Shown here in pieces: positions 20,111-28,854 of a stretch of 64,000 nt of DNA (its first letter is position 1; every line of letters starts with the position of its first letter). The DNA is taken from assembly GCF_002015035.1 (NCBI RefSeq), contig NZ_MUXY01000008.1, forward strand, positions 1-64,000. The letters are read 5' to 3'. Made by a program: the position numbers and the translations under genes. This stretch comes from Haemophilus parahaemolyticus (GTDB lineage Bacteria; Pseudomonadota; Gammaproteobacteria; Enterobacterales; Pasteurellaceae). The notes beneath the pieces were generated by a model. The model saw nothing but the letters and a program-made list of their open reading frames with translations. It searched no databases and was not told the origin of the DNA.

Positions 20111-20150
20111 AAATAGGCTTTGAGTATGCTATGCTCAAAGCCTATTTTTA
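20111..20150 (+). terminator. Terminator after dctA
   Basis: AAATAGGCTTTGAG (20111-20124) pairs with CTCAAAGCCTATTT (20134-20147), followed by T-rich sequence. Confidence 0.8.
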
Positions 20151-20165
20151 TATAAGGAATGTAAA

Positions 20166-20981
20166 ATGAACCAATATGCCGTGTGGGGCAATCCCATTGC
20201 TCAAAGTAAGTCACCTCGTATTCATCAGCTTTTTGCGGAACAAGCGGGCAAAAATATGAGTTATATTGTAAAATTAGGCGATGAGCAAGATTTTGAGCAG
20301 CAGCTCATTGAGTTTTTCAAACAGGCTCAAGGTGCGAATATTACCGCACCATTTAAAGAAAGAGCATTTAAGTTAGCGGACGAGCATAGCGAACGCTGTT
20401 TGTTAGCGGGGGCTTGTAACACGTTGAAACGCTTGGAAGATGGGCGTTTGTATGCGGATAATACGGATGGCGTGGGGTTGTGTAATGATTTGGCTCGTTT
20501 AGGTTGGCTAAAAGCGGGGCAGAAAGTTTTGATTTTAGGTGCAGGCGGTGCAACAAAAGGTGTGTTATTGCCAATGTTGCAGGCAGAGCAAGTAATTACG
20601 CTATATAATCGAACCTTTGAAAAAGCAGTTGATTTATCCGAGAAATTTGCAAAATTTGGCAATATTCAAGCCGCTTGTTGGGAAGAGATATGTTCTCAAA
20701 AATTTGATTTGATCATCAATGCCACTTCGCTTGGTTTGCAAGGGAAATGTGTCGAATTGCCTGCTCACCTTTTCCGAGATGCTTGCGTTTATGATATGCA
20801 ATATGGCATTGAGATGAAAACGCCATTTTTGAATTATGCTCGCATGCAGGGTGCGAAAAAATGTCAAGATGGCTTGGGAATGTTAGTGGGGCAAGCCGCG
20901 GTTTCTTTCCAATTGTGGGAAGGGGTAATGCCAGAAGTTGAGCCTGTTCTCAGACAATTAAAATCAGAAATGAGTAAATAG
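20166..20981 (+). CDS. aroE: Shikimate dehydrogenase AroE
   Basis: AroE reduces 3-dehydroshikimate to shikimate with NADPH in chorismate synthesis. It has 271 residues. Substrate residues are in SKSPRIHQ (Ser14, Ser16), the catalytic Lys64 in NITAPFKE and Asp101 in DNTDGVG. The NADP Rossmann motif GAGGATKGVLLPML lies near 125-138, and the closing QDGLGMLVGQAAVSF matches the family. It lies between dctA and the tRNA operon, not next to tsaC as in some relatives. Confidence 0.95.
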   Translation: MNQYAVWGNPIAQSKSPRIHQLFAEQAGKNMSYIVKLGDEQDFEQQLIEFFKQAQGANITAPFKERAFKLADEHSERCLLAGACNTLKRLEDGRLYADNTDGVGLCNDLARLGWLKAGQKVLILGAGGATKGVLLPMLQAEQVITLYNRTFEKAVDLSEKFAKFGNIQAACWEEICSQKFDLIINATSLGLQGKCVELPAHLFRDACVYDMQYGIEMKTPFLNYARMQGAKKCQDGLGMLVGQAAVSFQLWEGVMPEVEPVLRQLKSEMSK

Positions 20982-21087
20982 CACTATTTCAAGCTGTTAT
21001 TTAATAAACAAAAAATGCTGTTTTTATGCCAAAGTGTTGAAATTGTCGGCAAAAGAGATAAAAATCACATTTTTTGCGAAAAAACGT

Positions 21088-21116
21088 TTGACGAGCAGGG
21101 ATAAAATCAGCATAAT
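21088..21116 (+). promoter_or_regulatory. Promoter of the tRNA Met-Leu-Gln-Gln operon
   Basis: TTGACG (21088-21093) and CATAAT (21111-21116) are 17 nt apart, followed by a GCACCCC discriminator, GC-rich as in stringently controlled stable-RNA promoters. Confidence 0.75.
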
Positions 21117-21154
21117 GCACCCCGTAAGCCGATACGGTGAACGCAAAATAAAAT

Positions 21155-21231
21155 GGCTACATAGCTCAGCTGGTTAGAGCACAACACTCATAATGTTGGG
21201 GTCGCAAGTTCGAATCTCGCTGTAGCCACCA
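21155..21231 (+). tRNA. tRNA-Met (CAT, elongator)
   Basis: A 77-nt cloverleaf with acceptor GGCTACA/TGTAGCC, anticodon loop CTCATAA and encoded CCA. The body closely matches the enteric elongator methionine tRNA rather than the initiator or the lysidine isoleucine tRNA. First gene of a four-tRNA operon. Confidence 0.93.
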
Positions 21232-21234
21232 TTT

Positions 21235-21319
21235 GCGGGACTGGCGAAATTGGTAGACGCACCAGATTTAGGTTCTGGCGCCGAGAGGTGTGTGGGTTCA
21301 AGTCCCTCGTCCCGCACCA
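21235..21319 (+). tRNA. tRNA-Leu (TAG)
   Basis: An 85-nt class II tRNA with acceptor GCGGGAC/GTCCCGC, anticodon loop in CAGATTTAGGTTCTG giving TAG, a long variable arm (CGCCGAGAGGTGTG) and encoded CCA. It starts 3 nt after tRNA-Met. Confidence 0.93.
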
Positions 21320-21342
21320 TTTAGGTTTACAAAAATTAGTGT

Positions 21343-21417
21343 TGGGGTATCGCCAAGCGGTAAGGCACCGGGTTTTGATCTCGGCATCCCTAGGTTCGAA
21401 TCCTAGTACCCCAGCCA
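21343..21417 (+). tRNA. tRNA-Gln (TTG), copy 1
   Basis: A 75-nt cloverleaf, acceptor TGGGGTA/TACCCCA, anticodon loop TTTTGAT giving TTG, encoded CCA. Its D arm carries CCAAGCGGT, close to the uptake signal. Confidence 0.94.
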
Positions 21418-21465
21418 TCTAATTTAAGTCAATAATAAAGCTAACGTTTGTTAGTTTTTTTCTTT

Positions 21466-21540
21466 TGGGGTATCGCCAAGCGGTAAGGCACCGGGTTTTG
21501 ATCTCGGCATCCCTAGGTTCGAATCCTAGTACCCCAGCCA
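21466..21540 (+). tRNA. tRNA-Gln (TTG), copy 2
   Basis: Identical over all 75 nt to copy 1. The 48-nt spacer contains CTAAC-GTTT-GTTAG followed by seven T, which could act as a weak terminator or processing signal within the operon. Confidence 0.94.
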
Positions 21541-21692
21541 TACTTTTCAATATTTTATAATTTCCTTAATTTTTCTTTTTGATTTTATTTACATTTTATT
21601 CTATTGTATTTGCTTCGTTTATCACTTTTGATTTCCTTAAAAATTCATTAAAATACCCCTAATTTTTTATAATTAAATTAAAGGAAATCACC

Positions 21693-23333
21693 ATGCAAAA
21701 AATCAATCCGACGAGCACAGCAGCTTGGCAAGCATTAGAAGCACACAAAGCAGACAATCTTACCATTCCACAGCTTTTCGCAGAAAATCCAAACCGTTTC
21801 GAACAATACTCTTTAAATTTCGCAGATCAAATCCTTGTCGATTACTCCAAAAACGCCATCAATGAAAAAACCTTAGGTTTATTACGCCAATTAGCAAGTG
21901 AATGCGGTCTAGCATCAGCAACAGAAGCAATGTTTACGGGGCAAAAAATTAACCGCACAGAAAATCGTGCTGTTTTACACACTGCATTACGTAACCGTTC
22001 AAACACTCCTGTTTTAGTGGATGGTAAAGATGTTATGCCTGAAGTGAACGCTGTATTAGCAAAAATGAAAGATTTTTGTGAGCGTGTAATTTCAGGCGAG
22101 TGGAAAGGCTACACTGGCAAAGTGATTACTGATGTGATTAACATTGGTATTGGCGGTTCAGATTTAGGTCCTTATATGGTAACCGAAGCGTTACGCCCAT
22201 ATAAAAACCATCTCACTATGCACTTTGTTTCAAACGTAGACGGCACACATATTGCAGAAACCTTGAAAAAAGTGAATCCAGAAACAACGCTTGTGTTAGT
22301 GGCTTCGAAAACTTTTACTACCCAAGAGACTATGACCAATGCACACACTGCACGCGATTGGTTATTGGCTGCAGCAAAAGATGAATCTGCGGTAGCAAAA
22401 CATTTTGCGGCACTTTCAACTAACGCAAAAGAAGTGGAAAAATTTGGTATTGATACCAACAATATGTTCGAATTCTGGGATTGGGTTGGCGGTCGCTACT
22501 CGCTTTGGTCTGCTATCGGCTTATCTATCGCTCTTTCAATCGGCTTTGAAAATTTTGAGCAATTGCTTTCAGGTGCACACGAAATGGATAAACATTTCCG
22601 TACCGCACTAATTGAGCAAAACATTCCTGTAACCCTTGCATTAGTAGGTATTTGGAATAGCAACTTCTTAGGTGCAGAAACTGAAGCATTATTACCTTAT
22701 GATCAATATTTACATCGTTTTGCAGCTTATTTCCAACAAGGTAATATGGAATCAAACGGTAAATTCGTTGGCCGTGATGGCAAAGCGGTAAACTACCAAA
22801 CAGGTCCTATCGTATGGGGCGAACCTGGCACAAACGGTCAGCACGCTTTCTATCAATTGATTCACCAAGGTACCAAAATCATCCCTTGTGATTTCATCGC
22901 ACCTGCTCAAACACACAATGCCGTAGGTGATCACCATGCAAAATTACTTTCAAACTTCTTCGCTCAAACCGAAGCATTAGCGTTTGGTAAATCAAAAGAA
23001 GTGGTTGAACAAGAGTTCTTACAAGCGGGCAAAAAATTGGAAGAAGTTGCGGAAATCGTGCCGTTCAAAGTATTTACAGGCAACAAACCAACTAACTCAA
23101 TTTTGGTGCAAAAAATCACCCCATTTACATTAGGTGCATTGATTGCGATGTATGAACACAAAATCTTTGTTCAAGGTGTGATTTTCAATATCTACAGCTT
23201 CGACCAATGGGGCGTAGAACTCGGAAAACAATTAGCAAACCGCATCTTACCAGAGCTTCAAGGCAGTGAAAAAGTAACTAGCCACGACAGCTCAACGAAT
23301 GGTTTAATCAACCAATTCAAAGCGTGGCGTTAA
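21693..23333 (+). CDS. pgi: Glucose-6-phosphate isomerase
   Basis: Pgi interconverts glucose-6-phosphate and fructose-6-phosphate in glycolysis. The 546 residues match the usual bacterial long form. Signatures are [51 protein letters not shown], the active-site [13 protein letters not shown] with its catalytic His, and the C-terminal [11 protein letters not shown] with the catalytic Lys. A run AAAGGAAATCACC precedes the ATG. It is a single gene after the tRNA operon. Confidence 0.96.
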   Translation: MQKINPTSTAAWQALEAHKADNLTIPQLFAENPNRFEQYSLNFADQILVDYSKNAINEKTLGLLRQLASECGLASATEAMFTGQKINRTENRAVLHTALRNRSNTPVLVDGKDVMPEVNAVLAKMKDFCERVISGEWKGYTGKVITDVINIGIGGSDLGPYMVTEALRPYKNHLTMHFVSNVDGTHIAETLKKVNPETTLVLVASKTFTTQETMTNAHTARDWLLAAAKDESAVAKHFAALSTNAKEVEKFGIDTNNMFEFWDWVGGRYSLWSAIGLSIALSIGFENFEQLLSGAHEMDKHFRTALIEQNIPVTLALVGIWNSNFLGAETEALLPYDQYLHRFAAYFQQGNMESNGKFVGRDGKAVNYQTGPIVWGEPGTNGQHAFYQLIHQGTKIIPCDFIAPAQTHNAVGDHHAKLLSNFFAQTEALAFGKSKEVVEQEFLQAGKKLEEVAEIVPFKVFTGNKPTNSILVQKITPFTLGALIAMYEHKIFVQGVIFNIYSFDQWGVELGKQLANRILPELQGSEKVTSHDSSTNGLINQFKAWR

Positions 23334-23355
23334 TTTTGTAATTTAACTATGATTC

Positions 23356-23405
23356 AAGCGGTGCAATTCGTAAAACTTTTTGCAAATTGCACTGCTTATT
23401 TTTTG
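23356..23405 (+). terminator. Inverted uptake-signal terminator between pgi and ruvC
   Basis: AAGCGGTGCAATT (23356-23368) pairs with AATTGCACTGCTT (23385-23397) with one mismatch, then ATTTTTTG. It abuts the ruvC start codon. Confidence 0.7.
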
Positions 23406-23407
23406 AT

Positions 23408-23986
23408 ATGGCAATTATTTTAGGCATAGACCCAGGCTCAAGGCTCACAGGCTACGGCGTTATTCGCCAAACAGGGCGACACTTAGAATATCTTGGCAGT
23501 GGTGTGATTCGCACTGCAGCAGACGATCTTCCTACGCGTTTAAAACGTATTTATGCAGGCGTCACCGAAGTGATAACCCAATTCCACCCCGAAATGTTCG
23601 CAATTGAACAAGTCTTTATGGCAAAAAATGCCGATTCGGCTCTTAAACTTGGACAAGCTCGTGGCACGGCAATTGTCGCAGCAGTGAATCACGATCTTCC
23701 AGTGTTTGAATATGCGGCTCGATTAGTGAAACAGACGGTAGTAGGTATTGGTTCAGCTGACAAAGTGCAGGTGCAAGATATGGTAATGCGAATGCTGCAA
23801 CTTTCCGCCAAACCACAAGCAGATGCGGCAGATGCGCTTGCCATTGCGATTACTCACGCACACTCTATTCAGCATTCCTTAGTCGTAGCAAAACAAAGTA
23901 GCCAAAAAGTAAATAGCGAAAAAGAACAAATTTTAGCCTTAATGAAAACTCGTTACAGCCGCGGGCGTTTTCGTTTAAAAGGCTAA
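23408..23986 (+). CDS. ruvC: Holliday junction endodeoxyribonuclease RuvC
   Basis: RuvC resolves Holliday junctions with RuvAB during recombination repair. It has 192 residues, with acidic metal ligands in [19 protein letters not shown] (Asp8), [20 protein letters not shown] (Glu) and [16 protein letters not shown] (two Asp). The frame is open seven codons further upstream, but homology starts at the ATG at 23408. That ATG directly follows the T tail of the terminator hairpin and lacks a clear ribosome site. No ruvA or ruvB follows. Confidence 0.95.
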   Translation: MAIILGIDPGSRLTGYGVIRQTGRHLEYLGSGVIRTAADDLPTRLKRIYAGVTEVITQFHPEMFAIEQVFMAKNADSALKLGQARGTAIVAAVNHDLPVFEYAARLVKQTVVGIGSADKVQVQDMVMRMLQLSAKPQADAADALAIAITHAHSIQHSLVVAKQSSQKVNSEKEQILALMKTRYSRGRFRLKG

Positions 23987-23998
23987 TAGGAGGGAAAA

Positions 23999-24272
23999 GT
24001 GATCACCAAACAATTCTTTGTTTTTGGGCGAGTACAAGGTGTAGGCTTTCGCTTTTTCACCTTACAACAGGCGGGGAAACTAGGCTTAAAAGGCACAGTC
24101 CGCAACCGTATTGATGGCAGTGTAGAAGTAATAGCTCAAGGCACAGAAGATCAAATATCGCTTAATGCGAGCTTGGCTTGTAGATGGGCCGAAAACGGCA
24201 ACGGTAGAAAGAGTGGTTGAGAATAACTATTTTGAAGATAAAGTGTTTGAAAAATTCTTAATGATTGGATAA
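23999..24272 (+). pseudogene. acyP: Acylphosphatase AcyP, single-base frameshift
   Basis: Acylphosphatase hydrolyses carboxyl-phosphate bonds. The first part is normal: GTG start after AATAGGAGGG, then FVFGRVQGVGFRFFT with the catalytic Arg, then GLKGTVRNRIDGSVEVIAQG with the catalytic Asn. After ISL (about 24167) the frame is lost. One base further on, MRAWLVDGPKTATVERVVEN and YFEDKVFEKFLMIG continue the family's C-terminus to TAA at 24270-24272. One extra base around 24168 explains this. As read, the product is a 73-residue protein lacking the last strand and helix. A sequencing error is possible, though the spot is not a homopolymer. Confidence 0.85.
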
Positions 24273-24273
24273 T

Positions 24274-24302
24274 AAAAATGCTGGAATATTCCAGCATTTT
24301 TT
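24274..24302. terminator. Palindromic bidirectional terminator after acyP
   Basis: AAAAATGCTGGAA pairs with TTCCAGCATTTTT around a two-base centre. A run of A on one side and T on the other suits both convergent genes. Confidence 0.75.
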
Positions 24303-24304
24303 AT

Positions 24305-25177
24305 TTACATTTTATTAATAACTGTTTCTAATAAATTATTTTTTTCAAATAAACATTTAACAGAGTACTTATCTTTTTCTCCATGAGAATTTTTTAAAGT
24401 TATACTAGAAATTAAACTAACTCTTCCGTTAGGGTGTTGAAGGTAAGATACATCTAAAAATTTAGAAAAATTAACTAATTTTTGTTTAGAAAATCTACGT
24501 TTTATATCTTTTTCACATAGCTGAATAGCTTTTTGTTGAGAAATGTATTCTATTGATTGCGATTTCCCAGAATTCATATCACCTAAAGAAAAAAATACAT
24601 TAAATGCCGATAGCCCTTCTCCGCAAGTAACATAGAATACAGGATTGCTTTTAGTTCCCTTGGTTGATGAGACATCTAATACTGCAGGATCGATTTTTTT
24701 ACACTTAGCATTTTCTCTATGAATTTTATTAAGTTCTGCTGTTATTAATTTCTTATAAGGCTTTGTTCTATCATTCCAATTAACATCTTCTTCTTCAATA
24801 ATTCTAAATCCCTTTTCATCGAATTTATCTTCTTTTAAAAATGAGCTTTTAATCCAGCCAACATGAGAGTCAGATAAATAGGAAGGGGATACAGCTTTAA
24901 CTAGAGACCAAGAGTGATTAGGAGTATGGCATAATTCTCTCACAACATATTCATTGCTAAATTCAATATAAGAAATTTCATTTATAGCTTTACTGAGTGT
25001 TTCATTAACGACTTTCTCGCTCTTATCACTTGGTTTCGTGTAAACAGGAATCTCACTTCCTTTTGGTCTGTATTCAGCATCAGTTTTCACATCTGTATTG
25101 GCACAAAGCTGAATATTCTGAGCATATGTATTAATAGAAACTCCGAAAAATAATAAAAATTTAAGAATACTTTTCAT
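24305..25177 (-). CDS. Secreted protein of unknown function with an SH3-like domain
   Basis: I do not recognise the whole 290-residue protein. It has a signal peptide (MKSILKFLLFFGVSINTYAQ) and so should be periplasmic. Residues about 37-115 (EIPVYTKPSDKSEKVVN to VGWIKSSFL) look like a bacterial SH3 domain, often found in peptidoglycan or adhesion proteins. The rest contains paired Cys residues (Cys-Lys-Lys, VTCGEG, QLCEKD, VKCLFEK) that could form disulfides. Base composition is more AT-rich than its neighbours, suggesting recent acquisition. An AAGGA lies before the ATG. It is convergent with the broken acyP and transcribed alone. Confidence 0.75.
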   Translation of the reverse strand: MKSILKFLLFFGVSINTYAQNIQLCANTDVKTDAEYRPKGSEIPVYTKPSDKSEKVVNETLSKAINEISYIEFSNEYVVRELCHTPNHSWSLVKAVSPSYLSDSHVGWIKSSFLKEDKFDEKGFRIIEEEDVNWNDRTKPYKKLITAELNKIHRENAKCKKIDPAVLDVSSTKGTKSNPVFYVTCGEGLSAFNVFFSLGDMNSGKSQSIEYISQQKAIQLCEKDIKRRFSKQKLVNFSKFLDVSYLQHPNGRVSLISSITLKNSHGEKDKYSVKCLFEKNNLLETVINKM

Positions 25178-25235
25178 AGTAAATTCCTTAATCGCTAATT
25201 ATAGATAAAACAAAGGGGGAATAATCCCCCTTACA

Positions 25236-27002
25236 TTATTCAGACTTAGTAACTTGAATCGCTAACTCTTCCAACGCTTGCGGATTCGCATAGCTTGGGG
25301 CTTCTGTCATTAAACACGCTGCTGCGGTGGTTTTCGGGAATGCGATCACATCACGGATGTTTTCTGTACCAGTGATAAGCATCGTCAAGCGGTCTAAACC
25401 GAATGCCAAGCCTGCGTGTGGTGGTGTACCAAATTTTAATGCATCGAGCAAGAAACCAAATTTTTCTTGTTGTTCTTGTTCGTTAATGCCTAAAATATTG
25501 AACACGGTTTGTTGCATTTTCGGATCGAAAATTCGCACAGAACCACCGCCCACTTCGTAGCCGTTGATCACCATATCGTAAGCGTTCGCTACCGCATTCA
25601 CAGGGTTTATTGCTAATTCTTCAGGGGTTAAGCCTTTTGGTGAAGTGAATGGGTGGTGCATCGCTGAAAGATTACCCTCTTCATCACGTTCAAACATTGG
25701 GAAGTCGATAACCCATAATGGTTTCCACGCACTTAAATCAGTTAAGTTTAAGTCACGACCCACTTTTAAGCGTAATGCACCCATTGAGTCGGTTACCACT
25801 TGCCATTTATCTGCACCGAAGAATAAAATATCGCCCGTTTGAGCGTTGGTGCGGGCAATTAATGCTTTGATTACCTCTTCATTTAAGAATTTCGCCACGG
25901 GGCTTTGTACACCTTCTAAGCCTGCGTTCACATCGTTAATTTTCGCCCACGCTAAGCCTTTCGCACCATAAATGCCGACAAATTGAGTGTATTCATCAAT
26001 TTGTTTACGGGTTAAAGTTGTACCGTTTGGCACGCGTAATACTGTGACACGTCCATCTGGTGAGTTCGCTGGCTCGTGGAATACTTTGAATTCCACGTCT
26101 TTTAAAATATCTGCAACATCAACTAATTCTAACGGGTTACGTAAATCTGGCTTGTCTGAACCAAAGCGATTCATTGCTTCATGCCACGTCATCATTGGGA
26201 ATTTGCCTAAATCCACATTTAAGCGATCTAACCATAAACCGTGGATCATCTCTTCCATAATGGCACGCACTTCTTCTGCAGTTAAGAATGAGGTTTCCAC
26301 ATCAATTTGGGTAAATTCAGGTTGGCGATCAGCTCGCAAATCTTCATCGCGGAAACATTTCACGATTTGATAGTAACGGTCAAAGCCCGACATCATGAGT
26401 AGCTGTTTAAAAAGTTGTGGAGATTGTGGCAACGCATAGAATTTGCCTTTATGCACACGGCTTGGCACTAAATAGTCACGAGCTCCTTCTGGCGTCGCTT
26501 TGGTGAGCATTGGCGTTTCGATGTCTAAGAAACCGTGTTCATCCATAAAGCGACGTACAAAGCTGGTAATTTTCGCACGGGTTTTAAGTTTTTCCGCCAT
26601 TTCAGGACGGCGTAAATCTAAGTAGCGATATTTTAAGCGTTGCTCTTCGGTGTTGTTTTGGTTGAAGTCAAGTGGCAGCACATCAGCATTGTTATAAACT
26701 AACACATTTTTCACTAACACTTCGATTTCGCCCGTTGCCATATCCTTATTGATTTGCGACTCATCACGAGCAATCACTTCACCTTGAATTTGCACGCAGG
26801 CTTCTGCACGCAAGCTGGATGCTATTTTAAATAACGCTTCATCTCTCTCATCGAAGAATACTTGCACCACGCCTTCACGGTCGCGGATTTGCATAAAGAT
26901 AAAACGACCAAGGTTACGCACACGGTGTACCCATCCACTTAAAGTTACATTTTGTCCAACGTGGCTACGGTTTAATTCGCCACAATAGTTTGTACGCATC
27001 AT
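25236..27002 (-). CDS. aspS: Aspartate-tRNA ligase
   Basis: AspS charges tRNA-Asp with aspartate. The protein of 588 residues has the N-terminal OB-fold anticodon-binding domain ([20 protein letters not shown]) and class II motifs: [11 protein letters not shown], motif 2 [18 protein letters not shown] with the catalytic Arg, and motif 3 [12 protein letters not shown]. The bacterial GAD insert lies between them. The frame extends upstream to 27140, but AAAAGGA stands 7 nt before the ATG at 27002 and homology begins at MMRTNYCG; the ATG at 26999 is also possible. Confidence 0.95.
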   Translation of the reverse strand: MMRTNYCGELNRSHVGQNVTLSGWVHRVRNLGRFIFMQIRDREGVVQVFFDERDEALFKIASSLRAEACVQIQGEVIARDESQINKDMATGEIEVLVKNVLVYNNADVLPLDFNQNNTEEQRLKYRYLDLRRPEMAEKLKTRAKITSFVRRFMDEHGFLDIETPMLTKATPEGARDYLVPSRVHKGKFYALPQSPQLFKQLLMMSGFDRYYQIVKCFRDEDLRADRQPEFTQIDVETSFLTAEEVRAIMEEMIHGLWLDRLNVDLGKFPMMTWHEAMNRFGSDKPDLRNPLELVDVADILKDVEFKVFHEPANSPDGRVTVLRVPNGTTLTRKQIDEYTQFVGIYGAKGLAWAKINDVNAGLEGVQSPVAKFLNEEVIKALIARTNAQTGDILFFGADKWQVVTDSMGALRLKVGRDLNLTDLSAWKPLWVIDFPMFERDEEGNLSAMHHPFTSPKGLTPEELAINPVNAVANAYDMVINGYEVGGGSVRIFDPKMQQTVFNILGINEQEQQEKFGFLLDALKFGTPPHAGLAFGLDRLTMLITGTENIRDVIAFPKTTAAACLMTEAPSYANPQALEELAIQVTKSE

Positions 27003-27138
27003 AATTATGTCCTTTTGAAAATTATCTCCCGATAAAGGGAATATAGCGGGAAAATTGTGGGAATTATAGCGGAATAGGCGAAAGATGGGTAGATAAAGGC
27101 AGGCAAGCGGTGAAATTTCTTTAAGATTTTGCAACAAC

Positions 27139-27163
27139 AAAAAAGAAAACCTCCGAATGGAGG
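27139..27163 (-). terminator. Terminator downstream of the CRISPR-like array
   Basis: On the minus strand CCTCC-ATTC-GGAGG is followed by TTTTCTTTTTT. It lies directly downstream of the last repeat and supports minus-strand transcription of the repeats. Confidence 0.7.
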
Positions 27164-27169
27164 CTTAGA

Positions 27170-27276
27170 TTAATTATCCCTTTGGAACAGGGCAGTGTCT
27201 TTCGACAAATCATTCACGCTAAACGAAAAAGCAATTAGTGTCTCAATCCCTTTGAAACAGGGCAGTGTCTTTCGAC
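27170..27276 (-). CRISPR. Two-repeat, one-spacer orphan CRISPR-like array
   Basis: Two near-identical repeats lie at 27240-27276 and 27170-27206. Read on the minus strand, each 37-mer begins GTCGAAAGACACTGCCCTGT. The first ends GGGATTGAGAC, like the ATTGAAAC-type 3' end of many type I and III repeats. The second has one internal change (T to C) and a degenerate last six bases, as terminal repeats at the trailer end usually do. The core of 31 nt is otherwise identical. The spacer is 33 nt (27207-27239). A CCCT/AGGG pairing lies inside each repeat. No cas gene is in this window. Confidence 0.6.
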
Positions 27277-27486
27277 TGCAGTGGTATTTTGAAGCCTTGT
27301 GGCACAAGGCTTACGAGAGCCACTTCCCAACTTTTTCTGAGACTTAGAGAGTTGGGTCTTGATTTGATTAAATGTTGTACAATTTTTAACATTCTATTCA
27401 CTTATCAAGCGGTCGAAAACGGAAGGGATTTTACCAGAGTTTTTAGATTTTACTAGTCTTAATTCCTTAAAAATCCCCAATAAATC
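27277..27486. other. Non-coding stretch upstream (minus strand) of the repeats, possible leader
   Basis: This 210-nt AT-rich stretch has no gene. It holds two hairpins: AAGCCTTG/CAAGGCTT at 27292-27312 and CCCAACT/AGTTGGG at 27326-27356. A CAAGCGGTC uptake-signal core lies near 27408. If the repeats are a CRISPR, this is where the leader would be. Confidence 0.35.
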
Positions 27487-28473
27487 TTAAAGTAAGCCCA
27501 ACACCTTACGTCCGTTAATTGAGGCGATGTTCGACATCTCTTCAAGATTAGTAAAGCGGCAGCCTGCAGAAAGGAGACTGAGTTCTTGCCACATATCGCC
27601 CTCGCAGAGCGGTACCATGTAGTCACAAATGTTATCTGTACCAATTGCAACGGTAATGCCTTCAGGGATTAGCTCGTCGGCTGGGGTTAAAGCGTTGTGG
27701 AACGGTTGTAAGTCTTCTTTACGACCGCTATCAATCCACGCCATTGGGCAAGCAATGACCATCATTTGACTATCACGCATTTTTTGATAGAGCATTTTGC
27801 GGTATTCTTTAGGATGTGCACCGATAGAAATCCCGTGAATCGCTACTACACGACCCTGCATACTGTGTTCAATCGCTTTATCGCAAAGTTGTTCGGTCTC
27901 TTTCTCTTTTGGCGTGTTGAATTGATCCACGTGTACGTGTAGCATTTTGCCGAGTGATTTGGCTTTATCCATCAAAATATCCATCGCTTCTAAACCTTTG
28001 CCATAATCCAACTCATCACGATAAGGTAAACCACCAATTATATCCACCATTTCTGAGCCAATATCAAACCATTTTTTTGCGGTTGGCTCAATGACACCTT
28101 TTAACGTTTGGTTGGCGAATTTTAAAATAATATCACTTTTGTACACTTCGCGTGCTTTGTGAGCGGCACTAATGGCACGATCTTCACATACGCCATCAAT
28201 ATCTACGAAAGTACCGAATGCGGTTACCCCTTGAGAAATCATCAGCTCAATGGCTTGCGAGAAACGGCGGTAATAGTCGTCTACGCTGGATTGGCGTTTT
28301 ATTTCATCCACTAAGTCCCATTTTTGCTGTAGATTAGCATTTTGGTAGATGGTAATTTTTTCTGGGGTCATAGTGAATGCACGGTCAGCGTGAGCGTGTG
28401 CATTTACCCAGCCGCCTTTTTTAATGATTTCATCACGAATATGACCTTTCAGTGTACGAATTAATTGGCTCAT
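27487..28473 (-). CDS. Amidohydrolase-superfamily protein, cytosine-deaminase-like
   Basis: A metal-dependent hydrolase of 328 residues from the amidohydrolase superfamily. The pattern is that of cytosine deaminase-type members: WVNAHAHADRAF with His26 and His28, MLHVHVDQFN with His179/His181, AIHGISIGAH with His213, and AIGTDNICDY with the catalytic Asp280. It lacks the length of E. coli CodA (about 427), and no codB permease is adjacent, so cytosine is not an assured substrate. It is divergent from riboswitch-controlled thiB, so a pyrimidine-salvage link to thiamine is possible but only inferred. Its leader carries two terminators (28504-28592), suggesting attenuation. Confidence 0.75.
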   Translation of the reverse strand: MSQLIRTLKGHIRDEIIKKGGWVNAHAHADRAFTMTPEKITIYQNANLQQKWDLVDEIKRQSSVDDYYRRFSQAIELMISQGVTAFGTFVDIDGVCEDRAISAAHKAREVYKSDIILKFANQTLKGVIEPTAKKWFDIGSEMVDIIGGLPYRDELDYGKGLEAMDILMDKAKSLGKMLHVHVDQFNTPKEKETEQLCDKAIEHSMQGRVVAIHGISIGAHPKEYRKMLYQKMRDSQMMVIACPMAWIDSGRKEDLQPFHNALTPADELIPEGITVAIGTDNICDYMVPLCEGDMWQELSLLSAGCRFTNLEEMSNIASINGRKVLGLL

Positions 28474-28503
28474 GTTTGCTATCCTTTATGTAAATTTCGG
28501 GCG

Positions 28504-28531
28504 AAAAAAAATCGCTTATGAAAAAGCGATT
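28504..28531 (-). terminator. Second leader terminator of the amidohydrolase gene
   Basis: On the minus strand AATCGCTT pairs with AAGCGATT and is followed by seven T. It lies 31 nt before the ATG of the gene it precedes. Confidence 0.65.
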
Positions 28532-28554
28532 TGATCAAATTAGGAAAAATGAAT

Positions 28555-28592
28555 AAAAAAACAGCTACGCCTCGAAGAACGATGCGTAGCTG
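28555..28592 (-). terminator. First leader terminator of the amidohydrolase gene
   Basis: On the minus strand CAGCTACGC pairs with GCGTAGCTG around a 13-nt loop, followed by seven T. It lies about 64 nt after the predicted start of transcription. Confidence 0.75.
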
Positions 28593-28662
28593 AAAAAATA
28601 ATGTATAAGGAGTTAATATATGAAGATTCATTTCTAGTTTCTACGTTTAAAACTAGGAGTGT

Positions 28663-28691
28663 AGTATAGCGATGTTGTTAGTAAAAAGCAA
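28663..28691 (-). promoter_or_regulatory. Predicted promoter of the amidohydrolase gene
   Basis: On the minus strand TTGCTT (28686-28691) and TATACT (28663-28668) are 17 nt apart. Transcription would begin near 28656 and pass a CTAGTTT/AAACTAG hairpin before the first terminator. Confidence 0.55.
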
Positions 28692-28745
28692 ACGGTTGTA
28701 AGCGGTTGAATTTCTCTTTTTTTTTGCATAGAATTCGTTCTGTTC

Positions 28746-28838
28746 TCATCGGAGTGCAAGGATTAACAATCTATGCTGAGAGGTGTAAGCCAATCCGTAG
28801 AACCTGAACTGAATAATTTCAGCGTAGGGATTTGAGAC
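28746..28838 (+). promoter_or_regulatory. TPP riboswitch (thi-box) of thiB
   Basis: The aptamer shows the conserved order CGGAGTGC, CTGAGAGG (at about 28775), GAACCTGAACTG, ATAAT and CAGCGTAGGGA, which together form the thiamine pyrophosphate-binding three-way junction. It is followed by a hairpin that covers the thiB ribosome site, so TPP binding is expected to block translation of thiB. Confidence 0.93.
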
Positions 28839-28854
28839 GAGTGATCGACTTAAA

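Noticed and set aside
21188..21418. Minus-strand frame across the tRNA cluster with GFEPRDAEI/ARFELATPTL-like peptides
   Set aside because: These peptides are the well-known antisense translation of tRNA genes, not a protein.
27003..27140. 46-codon upstream extension of aspS
   Set aside because: No homology, and a good ribosome site stands before the ATG at 27002.
28621..28638. Five-codon plus-strand ORF (MKIHF) with a perfect AGGAG ribosome site, between the amidohydrolase and thiB
   Set aside because: No downstream gene fits it as a leader peptide, and the flanking hairpins have their T runs on the other strand; probably chance.
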